Below are positions 15,965-23,787 of a DNA stretch of 40,438 nucleotides, piece by piece. The notes beneath the pieces were generated by a model. That model worked only from the letters and a program-made list of their open reading frames with translations. It had not been told where the DNA came from and did not search any database. Numbering within the stretch: the first letter of the stretch is position 1; each line of letters starts with the position of its first letter. A program made the position numbers and the translations under genes. Source of the DNA: Ilumatobacteraceae bacterium (GTDB lineage Bacteria > Actinomycetota > Acidimicrobiia > Acidimicrobiales > Ilumatobacteraceae); assembly GCA_024644465.1 (NCBI GenBank), contig JAHEKY010000009.1, positions 16,674 through 57,111 of the forward strand, given 5' to 3'.

Positions 15965-16834
15965 TCAGTTGAAGCCGCGCGAATCCTGCTTCAGGGCGGT
16001 GTCGACGCTCAGCGCGCTCGCGACGATCAAGGTGTTGAGCGGTTCCGGCATCCGTTGGTGGATCTGCACGACGTAGTTGTCGGCGGTGGTGAACATCGTC
16101 TTCGCGAATCCCTCGAACGTCTTGGAGATCCTCGCCACCTCGACGCCGTTGGCGTCCTCGATGCGGAAGTTCCAGGCGCGCCAGTTCTCGCCTTTGATCG
16201 AGCCGAGCGTGCGGCCGCCCGATTCGAGGCCGAAGTTGATCTTGCCGACCATCTTCTGCTGGACGATGCGGCCGAGTTCCTGCCCGTTGGGGTCTTCGAC
16301 GATGACCGTCGACTTGATCACCTTGCGCGGCCGGGTGAGCTGCATCAGGACCTGGCCGGCGGCGTCGGTGATCTGCAGCTTGTGCGTCATGAACTGGTCG
16401 AGTTGGCTGACGAGGCGCATCGCCTTCTTGACCGCCGATTGCCCGACCTGGTTGACCATCGCCAGTTGCTGACCGTCCTGGTCGAACACGCTGTACTGGT
16501 TGTTGAGTTCGATCAGCTTCGCCTTCTGGTTCACGACGAGCACTGGCTCGGTGAAGATCGTGCCACCGCCGCCCTCGACCTTGCCGGTCAGCCCGGCGCC
16601 GCGATAACCCTGGTCGGTCAGCTGCTCATGGATCTTGTCGGCGCGGCCCTCGTCGCCGACGGTCAGCGCCGAGTCGAGCCGGTCGAGACCCTTCGGCTTC
16701 GCGCCGGGGCTGACCGGGTCGGTGCTCTGGACGCCGCCGGTGCTGACGTGTTCGGTCCACGCGGTGCCGTCCCAGTAGCGCAGCTCGGCACGCTCGTTCG
16801 GGTCGGGATACCAGTTGGCGGGGGTTTCGCTCAT
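15965..16834 (-). CDS. DUF2510 and scramblase-related (LURP-one-like) domain protein
   Basis: The first 30 residues match the actinobacterial DUF2510 module (NWYPDPNERAELRYWDGTAW). After a linker, residues from about 75 onward show the beta-barrel repeats of phospholipid-scramblase-related proteins: LVVNQKAKLIELNNQYSVFD, LMQLTRPRKVIKSTVIVED and LGRIVQQKMVGK, with a hydrophobic C-terminal helix LIVASALSVD. The combination is common in actinobacteria and of unknown role, perhaps membrane-associated. No catalytic site is apparent. Confidence 0.8.
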   Translation of the reverse strand: MSETPANWYPDPNERAELRYWDGTAWTEHVSTGGVQSTDPVSPGAKPKGLDRLDSALTVGDEGRADKIHEQLTDQGYRGAGLTGKVEGGGGTIFTEPVLVVNQKAKLIELNNQYSVFDQDGQQLAMVNQVGQSAVKKAMRLVSQLDQFMTHKLQITDAAGQVLMQLTRPRKVIKSTVIVEDPNGQELGRIVQQKMVGKINFGLESGGRTLGSIKGENWRAWNFRIEDANGVEVARISKTFEGFAKTMFTTADNYVVQIHQRMPEPLNTLIVASALSVDTALKQDSRGFN

Positions 16835-16881
16835 GCGGCGAGATTACGCCACGCCTGCCCGCCGTACGGGCTCATCGGTGA

Positions 16882-17388
16882 TCAGCGCAGGTTGTGCGCG
16901 TTCATGATCACTTCGCGTGCGAAGGGGTCGAGCTGGCGTCCCGACAGCCGCTCGGTGACCTGGATCGCCTGTGTCGGATCCTCGACGAGGCCGGCCCAGC
17001 GGATGTACCCGCCCATCACACCGACGATCCGGTCACTGACCTCCTCGGCGTGCACGAGCACCTTGAGGCCGTGGTTGAGCAGGTCGTGCAGCTCCGTGTA
17101 CAGCGCGGTGAGGTAGGCGTCCAGATGCTCCTGGTTGAACGCCCGGTGGCGGTACGGGAGCTGGAGCTCGTCGTAGTTGTGGAGGTTGCTCGGCGCGGCG
17201 ATGATCGAGATGACGCAGCCGAACCCGTTCTCCCGCAGCCAGATGATCTCTTCCTGGCGGCGGACCCGGCGGTGGCTGTCGCCGACGCCGCCCGGCCGCT
17301 CGCAGATCGCGAGCTTGTCCTTGAGAATCCACGTGAAGTTGCGTGGCGTGATGCCGAGGGCCCACTTCCCACGAAGGCGGGGCGGCAT
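16882..17388 (-). CDS. Dual-specificity-phosphatase-like protein lacking the catalytic cysteine
   Basis: The 168-residue sequence follows the dual-specificity phosphatase plan. A conserved front block (ITPRNFTWILKDKLAICERP) leads to a strand GCVISIIAAP, a variable loop, and the P-loop region VLVHAEEVSDRIVGVMGGYI. In active enzymes this is HCxxxxxR. Here it is His113-Ala114-x5-Arg120, so the nucleophilic Cys is Ala, and no general-acid Asp is visible in LQLPYRHRAFN. It is thus probably a pseudophosphatase that binds rather than hydrolyses phosphoproteins. It begins 58 bases downstream of tilS on the same strand. Confidence 0.65.
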   Translation of the reverse strand: MPPRLRGKWALGITPRNFTWILKDKLAICERPGGVGDSHRRVRRQEEIIWLRENGFGCVISIIAAPSNLHNYDELQLPYRHRAFNQEHLDAYLTALYTELHDLLNHGLKVLVHAEEVSDRIVGVMGGYIRWAGLVEDPTQAIQVTERLSGRQLDPFAREVIMNAHNLR

Positions 17389-17446
17389 CAAACGGCCCTT
17401 CTGGAGCGGAAATCCGGCGAGATCGAGTTCATTACGGTCTGCGAGC

Positions 17447-18361
17447 CTACCGGCTCGGCGGCGGTGTCGAGTCACGCCGGAGGCGTTGACCCGTCCGGCG
17501 GACCGTGACGTTGCCGGCCAGTTCGCATCCGGCCGCGTTGCCCCGCGCGACGTCGAGCACCCGCTCGATCGCCGCGGCGTCCGGGGGGTAGCCGTCCGCC
17601 GCCAGCCAACTCCGCAGCGCACGGCGGCTGAGTGGCAGTGGCGCCGCTGCGAGCTGCTGTGCATCGGTCGGATCGAGCTCGGCGGCGAGCGCGTCGAGCA
17701 GCTCGTCGTCGTCCCGCAGCAGGTCGGCAGCCCGCGCGATCAGCGGTACGACATCGCGCTCGGCGATGGCGTCGGCGAGCGGCAGCAGCTCACGGCGGAC
17801 GCGGTTGCGGCGGAATCGGCGGTCGGTGTTCGTCGGATCGGTCGCGACGTCGAGCCCGAGCAGGTCGCACAACCGGTGGGTCTCGAATCTGCGGAGGCGC
17901 AGGATCGGCTTGCACGCGCCCGGTGCCATCCCGCCGAGCCCGGTGGCGCCGCTGCCGCGCAACAGTGCCAGCAGCGTCGTCTCCGCCTGGTCGTCGGCGG
18001 TGTGGCCGGTGAGCGCCGCCGTGCCGAGGACGCGGCGGCGGATCGCCCGGGCGCGCGCCTCCAGGTTCGGCCCGTCGTCGAGTTCGACGCGCTCGCAGCG
18101 GAACGTTGCGCCGAGCCGGGCGGCGATCGTCGCCGCGATCTCGGCATCGGTGGCCGACGACGGGCGCAGGCCGTGGTCGACGTGGACGGCCGTGACGTCG
18201 CACCCGGCGGCGACTGCGAGCGCGACGAGCGCGGCCGAGTCCGGCCCACCGGACAGTGCACAGACGACGTGTTCGCCGGCGGGCGGGAACGTGCAGCGTT
18301 CGAGGAGGGCAGCGGTGAACGTGTCGAGCCGCTCGCCCTCGGGCGCGGTCGGCTCGGTCAT
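17447..18361 (-). CDS. tilS: tRNA(Ile)-lysidine synthetase
   Basis: TilS modifies C34 of the CAU-anticodon isoleucine tRNA to lysidine using ATP and lysine. The 304-residue protein has the N-type ATP pyrophosphatase P-loop SGGPDS near residues 38-43, then VTAVHVDHGLR, GHTADDQAETTLLALLRG and RRFRRNRVRRELLP, all typical of TilS. It is a compact form with a short C-terminal domain, like other actinobacterial versions. The ATG at 18361 lies 7 bases beyond the stop of the small membrane protein gene, indicating cotranscription. Confidence 0.93.
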   Translation of the reverse strand: MTEPTAPEGERLDTFTAALLERCTFPPAGEHVVCALSGGPDSAALVALAVAAGCDVTAVHVDHGLRPSSATDAEIAATIAARLGATFRCERVELDDGPNLEARARAIRRRVLGTAALTGHTADDQAETTLLALLRGSGATGLGGMAPGACKPILRLRRFETHRLCDLLGLDVATDPTNTDRRFRRNRVRRELLPLADAIAERDVVPLIARAADLLRDDDELLDALAAELDPTDAQQLAAAPLPLSRRALRSWLAADGYPPDAAAIERVLDVARGNAAGCELAGNVTVRRTGQRLRRDSTPPPSR

Positions 18362-18368
18362 TGCCGAC

Positions 18369-18521
18369 CTACAGGTCGCTCTGGCGGCGACGCTTGCCGC
18401 CCGGGTACCGCTGCGACGACACGCTCTTCAGATACCCACCGATCAAGCTGATGGTCACGAGTATCCCCGCGCCGGTCAGAACGACGCCAATCCACCAATG
18501 CCAGATCTCGGCTGCGAGCAT
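18369..18521 (-). CDS. Small membrane protein (50 residues)
   Basis: Translating the leftward strand from the ATG at 18521 gives a 50-residue protein. It starts MLAAEIWHWW and has one transmembrane helix (WWIGVVLTGAGILVTISLIG, about residues 9-28). It ends in a strongly basic tail with GGKRRRQSDL. The helix followed by a positive tail suggests a single-pass protein with its C-terminus in the cytoplasm. It lies 7 bases upstream of tilS and 79 bases downstream of the anti-sigma gene, all in one direction. I do not know a function. The compositional pattern and tight packing support it being real. Confidence 0.65.
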   Translation of the reverse strand: MLAAEIWHWWIGVVLTGAGILVTISLIGGYLKSVSSQRYPGGKRRRQSDL

Positions 18522-18600
18522 GGACGTGAGGTTACCCAGCAACGGTGGATGCCGACCGCATCGGTGACCGCATCGGTCGGTCGGCGCGGCCGGATGCGGC

Positions 18601-18867
18601 TCAGCCGAGGGGGCCGTCGCCGCCGAAGTCGGTGTCGAAGCACCGTTCGATCCGCGCGAGCAGGCCGGGGGGCATCTCGTTCTCCTGGCACTTCTGGTGG
18701 ATCACGACTTTGAGTTCGGCATGGAAGTCGAATGCGCTGTGGCAATCGGGACAGCCGTCGAGGTGGTGGCGGATCCCCTCGCGGGCGTCGTCGGAGAGCT
18801 CGGCGTCGAGGAACAGGTCGAGCTCGCGCAGCGCCTCGTTGCAGTCGGGTCCGTCACATGCGTCCAT
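18601..18867 (-). CDS. RsrA-type zinc anti-sigma factor
   Basis: This 88-residue protein matches the ZAS anti-sigma family and specifically the RsrA/RshA (mycothiol-system) type. It has an early Cys in PDCNEAL, the zinc signature HxxxCxxC as HHLDGCPDC, and a later Cys in HQKCQENEMPP. RsrA of Streptomyces has a Cys pair at that last position; here there is one. In known systems the zinc form holds SigR inactive and disulfide stress releases it. Its ATG overlaps the sigma stop by one base (TGATG), so the pair is made in fixed ratio. Confidence 0.88.
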   Translation of the reverse strand: MDACDGPDCNEALRELDLFLDAELSDDAREGIRHHLDGCPDCHSAFDFHAELKVVIHQKCQENEMPPGLLARIERCFDTDFGGDGPLG

Positions 18868-19475
18868 CAGTCGTTCTCCTGCCCGGAGGCGGCGGTTGCC
18901 GAGTCCGTGCTGCCCGAACGGGCCAGCCCGCGTTCGAGTGCATACGAGTGCAACGCCTTCTGCATCGCCTTTCTTCCCCGATGCAGACGCGACATCACCG
19001 TGCCGATCGGAATCTCCAGCATCTCGGCGATCTCCTTGTACGCGAACCCCTCCACGTCGGCGAGCACGATCGGCAGCCGGAAGTTGTCCGGAAGGCTCTC
19101 GAGCGCCTGTTTGACCTCGTCGTCGGGGAGCATCTCCATCAGCGACTCCTCCGCAGAGCGCCCGATCGATGCGTCGGCGAGCGTGCCGATCCGCTTGTAG
19201 AGGTAGAGATCCTCGATGTCGCCGAGGTCGGATTCGTCGGGGCGCCGCTGCTTCGCGCGGTACTTGTTGATGTAGGTGTTCGTGAGGATGCGGAACAGCC
19301 AGGCCCGCAGGTTCGTTCCCTCGGTGAACGTGTGGAAGCTGCGGAAGCCCTTGAGGTACGTCTCCTGGACGAGGTCTTCCGCGTCGGCGCGGTTGCGGGT
19401 CATCCGCATCGCGGCCGAGTAGAGCTGTGGCGCGTACTCCATCGCCTGCTCTGCGAACACTGCCTGGTCGGCCAT
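18867..19475 (-). CDS. ECF RNA polymerase sigma factor, SigR/SigH type
   Basis: The 202-residue product has the region-2 motif [20 protein letters not shown] with the following [19 protein letters not shown], and region 4 as [20 protein letters not shown] and [14 protein letters not shown]. Both closely resemble SigR of Streptomyces and SigH of mycobacteria. Together with the RsrA-type anti-sigma encoded immediately downstream, it is predicted to drive the thiol-oxidative stress regulon. The ATG at 19475 is the natural family start. I looked upstream for a GGAAT-N18-GTT promoter and found no convincing match. Confidence 0.9.
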   Translation of the reverse strand: MADQAVFAEQAMEYAPQLYSAAMRMTRNRADAEDLVQETYLKGFRSFHTFTEGTNLRAWLFRILTNTYINKYRAKQRRPDESDLGDIEDLYLYKRIGTLADASIGRSAEESLMEMLPDDEVKQALESLPDNFRLPIVLADVEGFAYKEIAEMLEIPIGTVMSRLHRGRKAMQKALHSYALERGLARSGSTDSATAASGQEND

Positions 19476-19500
19476 TGCGGCGGACCCTACTTGACGTCGG

Positions 19501-20049
19501 TCAGGCTGACGATTCGCCGGCGGTGGCCCCGTTGCCGTTGTCGGCATCGTCGTGCAGCGTCGCGACGACGTCGTCGATCGCCCTGATCAGGCGGTCCATC
19601 AGGTCGGCGAGCTGGGCCCGCTCGTCGGGTTCGAACGAGCCGATGATCTGGCCGATCGCGATCTCACGGCGACGGGCGACCGCGGCGTGCCGGCGCCGGC
19701 CGGTCGCGGTGGCGCGGACCATCACGACCCGGCCGTCCTCGGGTGAGGCGTACCGTTCCGCGAGGCCGTCCTTGACGATCCGCTGCACCGCTCGGGTGGC
19801 CGACGACGGGTCGATGTGGAGGCGCTCGGCGATGCCCTTCATCGTGCGGTCGCGGCGCACGAGCAGGTCGAGGGCGTCCATCTGGCCCTGTTCGAGCGGA
19901 TCGTTCTTGCCGAAGAAGTAGTCGCGCAAGGCTGCCGAACCGGCGCCGCGCCGGAGCTCGATCCACGCCCGGCCGATGCGCAGGGCGTGGTCGAGGTCGA
20001 CCGGGTTGCGGAAGTCGAACGCGGTGCGCTCGACCGGTGGGCTGGACAT
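19501..20049 (-). CDS. MarR-family transcriptional regulator
   Basis: The 182-residue protein has the MarR winged-helix arrangement. The DNA-recognition helix region reads [20 protein letters not shown], followed by the wing [20 protein letters not shown] and long dimerisation helices on either side. Such regulators usually repress their own and a divergent gene and respond to small phenolic or lipophilic ligands. It is divergent from an alpha/beta hydrolase. The 134-base gap holds a 29-base palindrome near its middle that could be its operator, although related palindromes occur elsewhere. ATG 20049 was chosen over an upstream extension lacking homology features. Confidence 0.85.
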   Translation of the reverse strand: MSSPPVERTAFDFRNPVDLDHALRIGRAWIELRRGAGSAALRDYFFGKNDPLEQGQMDALDLLVRRDRTMKGIAERLHIDPSSATRAVQRIVKDGLAERYASPEDGRVVMVRATATGRRRHAAVARRREIAIGQIIGSFEPDERAQLADLMDRLIRAIDDVVATLHDDADNGNGATAGESSA

Positions 20050-20100
20050 CACTCTCGACCGTAGCCCCGCGATCGCCCGGATCACGTGACGGACGGCACA

Positions 20101-20129
20101 GACAACGTTGTGTCAGACACAACTTTGTC
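20101..20129. repeat. Palindrome A, type 1 (core GTGTCAGACAC)
   Basis: Left arm GACAACGTTGTGTC (20101-20114), central A, and right arm GACACAACTTTGTC (20116-20129) pair at 13 of 14 positions. The arms closely match those of palindrome B inside cruF 6.4 kb away. It sits almost midway between the marR-like start and the divergent hydrolase start. Two readings remain: an operator, or a dispersed REP-like element. Confidence 0.8.
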
Positions 20130-20183
20130 TCGGTCGTCGTCACGCTGGGTGCGGTTGCGCCGCCCGCACGCGAGGATGGGCCG

Positions 20184-20906
20184 GTGACGCAGGGCAGCGA
20201 CGACGAGGTGCAGGATCCGGGGGCGCAGCTCGACCCGGCGAACCCGACGGCGCTGGAGGCGCTGAGCCCGCTCGCGACCTCGGAGGTCGACATCACGCCG
20301 GCGATGCGTCATCGGGAGGTGTACACGACGCGCGGGCTGCTGAGCGTCCTGTGGCACGAGCCGGCCGCCGACGCCGCGCCGGCGGCGATCGTGGCATGCG
20401 GCGGTGCGATGGGTGGCCTGCTCGGCCCGGGTCACGGCCTGTACCAGACGTGGGGCGAACGTTGGGCGGCAGCCGGGGTCCGCGTGCTCCGGGTCAGCTA
20501 CCGGGAGCCGAACAACATCGACCTCTGCGCGCACGACCTCGCCTGTGGCGTCGAGTGGGCCCGCGACGCCGGCGCCGAACGTGTCGTGCTGATGGGGCAC
20601 AGTTTCGGCGGTGCGGTTGCGATCCGTACCGCGGTCGTGATGGCGAGGACCGTCGTCGGCGTCGTCACGTTCGCGACGCAGTCCGCCGGGTGCGAGGTCG
20701 CCGGCGCGTTGGACGGCCGGCCGCTGCTGCTGTTCCACGGCGAGCGCGACGAGTTGCTGCCGCCCGAGTCGAGCCTGATCGTCCGGGAGATCGCCGGCGC
20801 CGGCGAGGTCGTGATGCTGCCGGGAGACGGCCACATGCTCGCCAAGAGCGACGACATCCTCACCGAGCGCCTCGACGAGTGGCTGCCACCGGTGCTGGGG
20901 CTGTGA
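20184..20906 (+). CDS. Alpha/beta hydrolase (dienelactone-hydrolase-like)
   Basis: The 240-residue protein has the serine-hydrolase elbow GHSFGG, an acid in LFHGERDELLPPESS and a late histidine in LPGDGHMLAKSDD, giving a full catalytic triad. The opening strand region AAIVACGGAMGGLLGPGHGLY is the oxyanion-side loop. The substrate is unknown; its divergence from a MarR regulator suggests inducible turnover of a small molecule. The GTG at 20184 is chosen because the frame further upstream only reads through the palindrome and intergenic DNA. Confidence 0.78.
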   Translation: MTQGSDDEVQDPGAQLDPANPTALEALSPLATSEVDITPAMRHREVYTTRGLLSVLWHEPAADAAPAAIVACGGAMGGLLGPGHGLYQTWGERWAAAGVRVLRVSYREPNNIDLCAHDLACGVEWARDAGAERVVLMGHSFGGAVAIRTAVVMARTVVGVVTFATQSAGCEVAGALDGRPLLLFHGERDELLPPESSLIVREIAGAGEVVMLPGDGHMLAKSDDILTERLDEWLPPVLGL

Positions 20907-20949
20907 CGGAGGCGCGCGCTCAGGACACCGCTGGTGATCGCGAGCATCG

Positions 20950-21864
20950 ATGAGCCGCGCCATCTCCCAACTGGCCGACGGGCCTCTTCTCGTCGCGATC
21001 ATCGTGGCGGTCGTCATCGCGCTCGTCGGTGCCGCGGCGGGCGCCCGCCGGTTCGGCGTGTCGAGGAGCCGTCTGCTTCCGGTGTTGCTCGTGACGATGC
21101 CGATCTTCGCGGTCACGCTGTTCGACCGGCCGGGGACGCTGCGCGACGCGAGCGTCGCCGACGGATTGACGTGGTGGACGCGCGGCTGGGACGAGGTTCC
21201 TGACCTCGCCCGCGGCGACGCGGGCTGGAAGCTGAACGTGATCCTGTTCGTGCCTGCCGGTGCGGCATGGACGTGGCTCGTCCGTCGGCCGGGTTTGGTG
21301 GTGGCCGCAGCGGCCGTCGGGTCGTTCCTGATCGAGACGGTGCAGGCGGTCACCTATCTGGGCGCGCCCGATCCGGGTGACCTCGTCGCGAACGCGTCGG
21401 GTGCGGCGATCGGTGCGGCGCCGGTCGCGGTCTGGCTGCGACGGCGACACCCGGGCGAGACGCGCCCCGCCGATCGGCGGGTCGTCGCGGCGTCGATCAT
21501 CGGTCTGGCGCTCGTCGTCGCGATCGGGGTCGGGTTCGTGCAGTCCCGCGCCAACGTCGCTCGCAACGAACTGCGAGCCGAGTTGGAGTCGGCCTTGGCG
21601 GGGATCACGATCGCTGACGTCGACGCGATGTTCGTCGCCTACGAGAGCGGCGGCAGCAACCCGTTCGAATCACTCGTGTCGGTGCGGCCCGACTGGTGGG
21701 TGCACGTCGGCGACGGCGTGCCGCTGACCGCTCGCTACCCGATCGAGTTCTTCGGCGCGCACCGCTGCGTCTTCGTCACGTTCTCGGACGGCCCGCCGGA
21801 ATTTCGCAACGAGAAGGGCTCGGTCTGCACCCGCTTCCTCGGCAGCGGCCCCGTGCCGGACTGA
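20950..21864 (+). CDS. VanZ-like membrane protein
   Basis: The 304-residue protein has several transmembrane helices (about residues 13-32, 43-58, 93-120 and 178-198). The VanZ-like signature reads NVILFVPAGAAWTWL, then FLIETVQAVTY, then DPGDLVANASGAAIGA. A soluble extracytoplasmic domain of about 100 residues with two cysteines follows the last helix. VanZ-like proteins include a teicoplanin-resistance factor, but most are of unknown function. It follows the hydrolase after 43 bases and may be cotranscribed. Confidence 0.8.
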   Translation: MSRAISQLADGPLLVAIIVAVVIALVGAAAGARRFGVSRSRLLPVLLVTMPIFAVTLFDRPGTLRDASVADGLTWWTRGWDEVPDLARGDAGWKLNVILFVPAGAAWTWLVRRPGLVVAAAAVGSFLIETVQAVTYLGAPDPGDLVANASGAAIGAAPVAVWLRRRHPGETRPADRRVVAASIIGLALVVAIGVGFVQSRANVARNELRAELESALAGITIADVDAMFVAYESGGSNPFESLVSVRPDWWVHVGDGVPLTARYPIEFFGAHRCVFVTFSDGPPEFRNEKGSVCTRFLGSGPVPD

Positions 21865-21881
21865 CCCGTTCGCCGGCGGCG

Positions 21882-22262
21882 TCACGCGCCCGTGACGATG
21901 ATGCAGAACGGATTCCCCGCAGGATCCAGGAGGACGCGTTCGGTCTCCGACGTCTGAGTCGCCGCGAGTGTGGCCCCGGCGTCGATCGCATGTTGCACCG
22001 CAGCATCGAGGTCGTCAGTGGTGAAGTCCAGGTGGAGCAGCATCTGCTGGCGACCCCGCTCCGCCGGCCAGGTCGGGCGGACGGCCGCAGCGTCGCGTTG
22101 AAACGCGACCGCCGTGCCGCCGTCCGGGTGCCGGAGTGCGATCCAGTCCTGCTCGTCCATCAGCCGTGGCCAATCGAGCAGTCGCTCGTAGAAGGCGGCC
22201 AGACCGTCCGGGTCCGGCGTGTTGATCACCGTGCCTGCGAATCGAAGCGTCGTCGTCGCCAT
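21882..22262 (-). CDS. VOC-family (glyoxalase/bleomycin-resistance-like) protein
   Basis: The 126-residue product has two beta-alpha-beta-beta-beta units typical of the vicinal oxygen chelate fold: LRFAGTVINTPDPDGLAAFY, WIALRHPDGG and MLLHLDFTTDDLDAAVQHAI, ending in RVLLDPAGNPFCIIV. The final block is the standard VOC close. Metal ligands cannot be fixed by eye, although the His in LLHLDF and a Glu in TERVLLDP are candidates. It may be a dioxygenase- or lyase-type enzyme or a binding protein. It lies between VanZ-like (convergent) and tRNA-Thr. Confidence 0.82.
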   Translation of the reverse strand: MATTTLRFAGTVINTPDPDGLAAFYERLLDWPRLMDEQDWIALRHPDGGTAVAFQRDAAAVRPTWPAERGRQQMLLHLDFTTDDLDAAVQHAIDAGATLAATQTSETERVLLDPAGNPFCIIVTGA

Positions 22263-22312
22263 CCGGCCATCATGCCGCGCTCGACGGTGCCCGTGTCGCG
22301 CAGCCGCTGGTG

Positions 22313-22388
<76 letters not shown>

Positions 22389-22438
22389 GCTCCGGCGATG
22401 TTATCGGCGCGACGCCGAATCGTCTTCGGGTGTCAGCG

Positions 22439-22458
22439 CGTGTCTGGCACCAGGATGG
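22439..22458. repeat. Palindrome D, decayed copy (core GTGTCTGGCAC)
   Basis: The core GTGTC-T-GGCAC (22440-22450) joins a type 1 left half to a type 2 right half. The right side continues as CAGGATG, close to the CAGATG of palindrome C. The left arm no longer pairs. I read it as a degenerate member of the same family; the evidence is weak by itself. Confidence 0.4.
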
Positions 22459-22479
22459 TCCCGCGCGTTCACGACGCGG

Positions 22480-23169
22480 TCAGGCGAGGGGATCTCGGCC
22501 GTCCCAGGTGCCGGTCGACGCGGAGGGCTCGAAGCGCGCGAACAGTTCCTCGCCGTACCAGTCGCCGGCCCTGGTCTCCTCGACCACCTGCCGGTGCCGG
22601 GGCATCGAGTACGCGAACGTGCGGACGGCGTCCGCGGACGACCACAGGCTGAACGTGCCGAGCCGTCCCACCGGCGCCTCACCGACGCCGACGACTGCCA
22701 GCAGACCGGCGGCGGTGTGCAGCTCTGCGTCGACTTCGCGCCCCGCCCGGCCGAACGCCCGCCACGACCGCGGCCGCACGTCGGCGCGGGTGACGACCGC
22801 GACCGGCCCGTCCGCTGCGCCCGGCTCGAGCCCGTCGAGCGGATCGACCCCCCGCCACGACCCATGGCCGCCGATGCCGCGCAGGCGGACGTGCCACGAC
22901 TCCTCGGCGCGCTTCCACCGGCGGGGGATCGGGCTGGTTGCGAGGAAGTCGTCGAGGTCCGACTCGTCCCGCCACACGGCGAACAGCGCGGTGCGCCGGA
23001 GGTCGGCGCCGGGACCGGTCGTGTCGCCACGGCCGGTGCCGAGCAGGCGCCAGAACTCCAGGCCCGCAGTTCGGGCGAGGCGCGGCCGGTCGAATCCCAG
23101 TCGCGCCAGCGCGAGCGCGGCTCGCCCGCGGCGCTCGCGGACGAGGTGGAAGGATGCGATCCGGGCCAT
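22480..23169 (-). CDS. Spheroidene monooxygenase (CrtA) family protein
   Basis: The 229-residue sequence follows CrtA of purple bacteria along its length, compared from memory. It shows LEFWRLLGTGRG near residue 38, a central ALFAVW and SPIPRRWKRAEESWHVRL, HGSWRGVDPL, and VAVVTRADV. GVGEAPVGRLGTFSLW follows, with a C-terminal WYGEELFARF and GTWDGRDPL. CrtA introduces a 2-oxo group on acyclic 1-oxygenated carotenoids. The gene is close to a CruF/CrtD/GT cluster, which fits that role, but distant CrtA relatives of unknown function are common in actinobacteria. It is divergent from the PlsY-like gene by 9 bases. Confidence 0.7.
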   Translation of the reverse strand: MARIASFHLVRERRGRAALALARLGFDRPRLARTAGLEFWRLLGTGRGDTTGPGADLRRTALFAVWRDESDLDDFLATSPIPRRWKRAEESWHVRLRGIGGHGSWRGVDPLDGLEPGAADGPVAVVTRADVRPRSWRAFGRAGREVDAELHTAAGLLAVVGVGEAPVGRLGTFSLWSSADAVRTFAYSMPRHRQVVEETRAGDWYGEELFARFEPSASTGTWDGRDPLA

Positions 23170-23178
23170 GGCTCGACC

Positions 23179-23787
23179 ATGCTGTCAGCAATGAGCTCGT
23201 TCAGCACGACCGTCGGCGACGTGGTGCTCGTCGTCGTCGTCGGCTACCTGATCGGCTCGGTCCCGATCGCCAACCTCGTCGCCCGGCGACGCGGGGTCAG
23301 TGACCTCCGCGACGTCGGTGATCGCAATCCTGGGTTCTGGAACGCTCGCGAGACGCTGGGTGTGTCGGCGGCCGTACCGGTGTTCGTCGGCGACGTCGCG
23401 AAGGGTGTCGCGGCCGCCGCGGTCGGGCTGGCGATTGCCGACGGCGGCGTGTGGGGCATCCCGGTCGTGGCCACCGGGGCGGCGATGGCCGGTCACGCGT
23501 TCCCTGTCTTCGCCAGGTTCCGCGGTGGGCGCAGCGTCCTCACGTTCGTCGGCGGCGCGGCGGTGTTCGCGCCGCTGGCGGTCTCGCTCTCGGTCGGCGT
23601 GCTGCTCGTCGTCTTCACCGTGACCTCGTCGTTCGCAATCGCCGCTCGCTTCGGGATGGTGGCGTTGCCGTTCGTGCAGCTCGTCGTCGACGGTCCGCAC
23701 CGCACGGCCGCGACCGGCGCGCTGATGACGTTCATCGGCCTCCGCTTCGCGCAGGCAGCCCTCGGTGTAACACGCGGTCAGGGGTAG
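23179..23787 (+). CDS. PlsY-like glycerol-3-phosphate acyltransferase homologue, variant motifs
   Basis: The 202-residue membrane protein resembles PlsY in its opening VVGYLIGSVPIANLVARRRG, in the block DVAKGVAAAAVGLA, and in GHAFPVFARFRGGRSVLTFVG. Ordinary PlsY has GSGNIGATN and GGKGVAT; here those sites read GDRNPGFWNA and GGRSVLT, so the substrate-binding loops differ. It may acylate something other than glycerol-3-phosphate. Start codon ATG 23179 or 23191 is uncertain. Its last 10 bases overlap the end of the convergent glycosyltransferase gene of the carotenoid operon. Confidence 0.65.
   Translation: MLSAMSSFSTTVGDVVLVVVVGYLIGSVPIANLVARRRGVSDLRDVGDRNPGFWNARETLGVSAAVPVFVGDVAKGVAAAAVGLAIADGGVWGIPVVATGAAMAGHAFPVFARFRGGRSVLTFVGGAAVFAPLAVSLSVGVLLVVFTVTSSFAIAARFGMVALPFVQLVVDGPHRTAATGALMTFIGLRFAQAALGVTRGQG

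Noticed and set aside
19476-19500. Possible SigR-type (GGAAT-N18-GTT) promoter upstream of the sigma gene
   Set aside because: Only GAAT with a 21-base spacing to a GT was found, which is not a convincing match.
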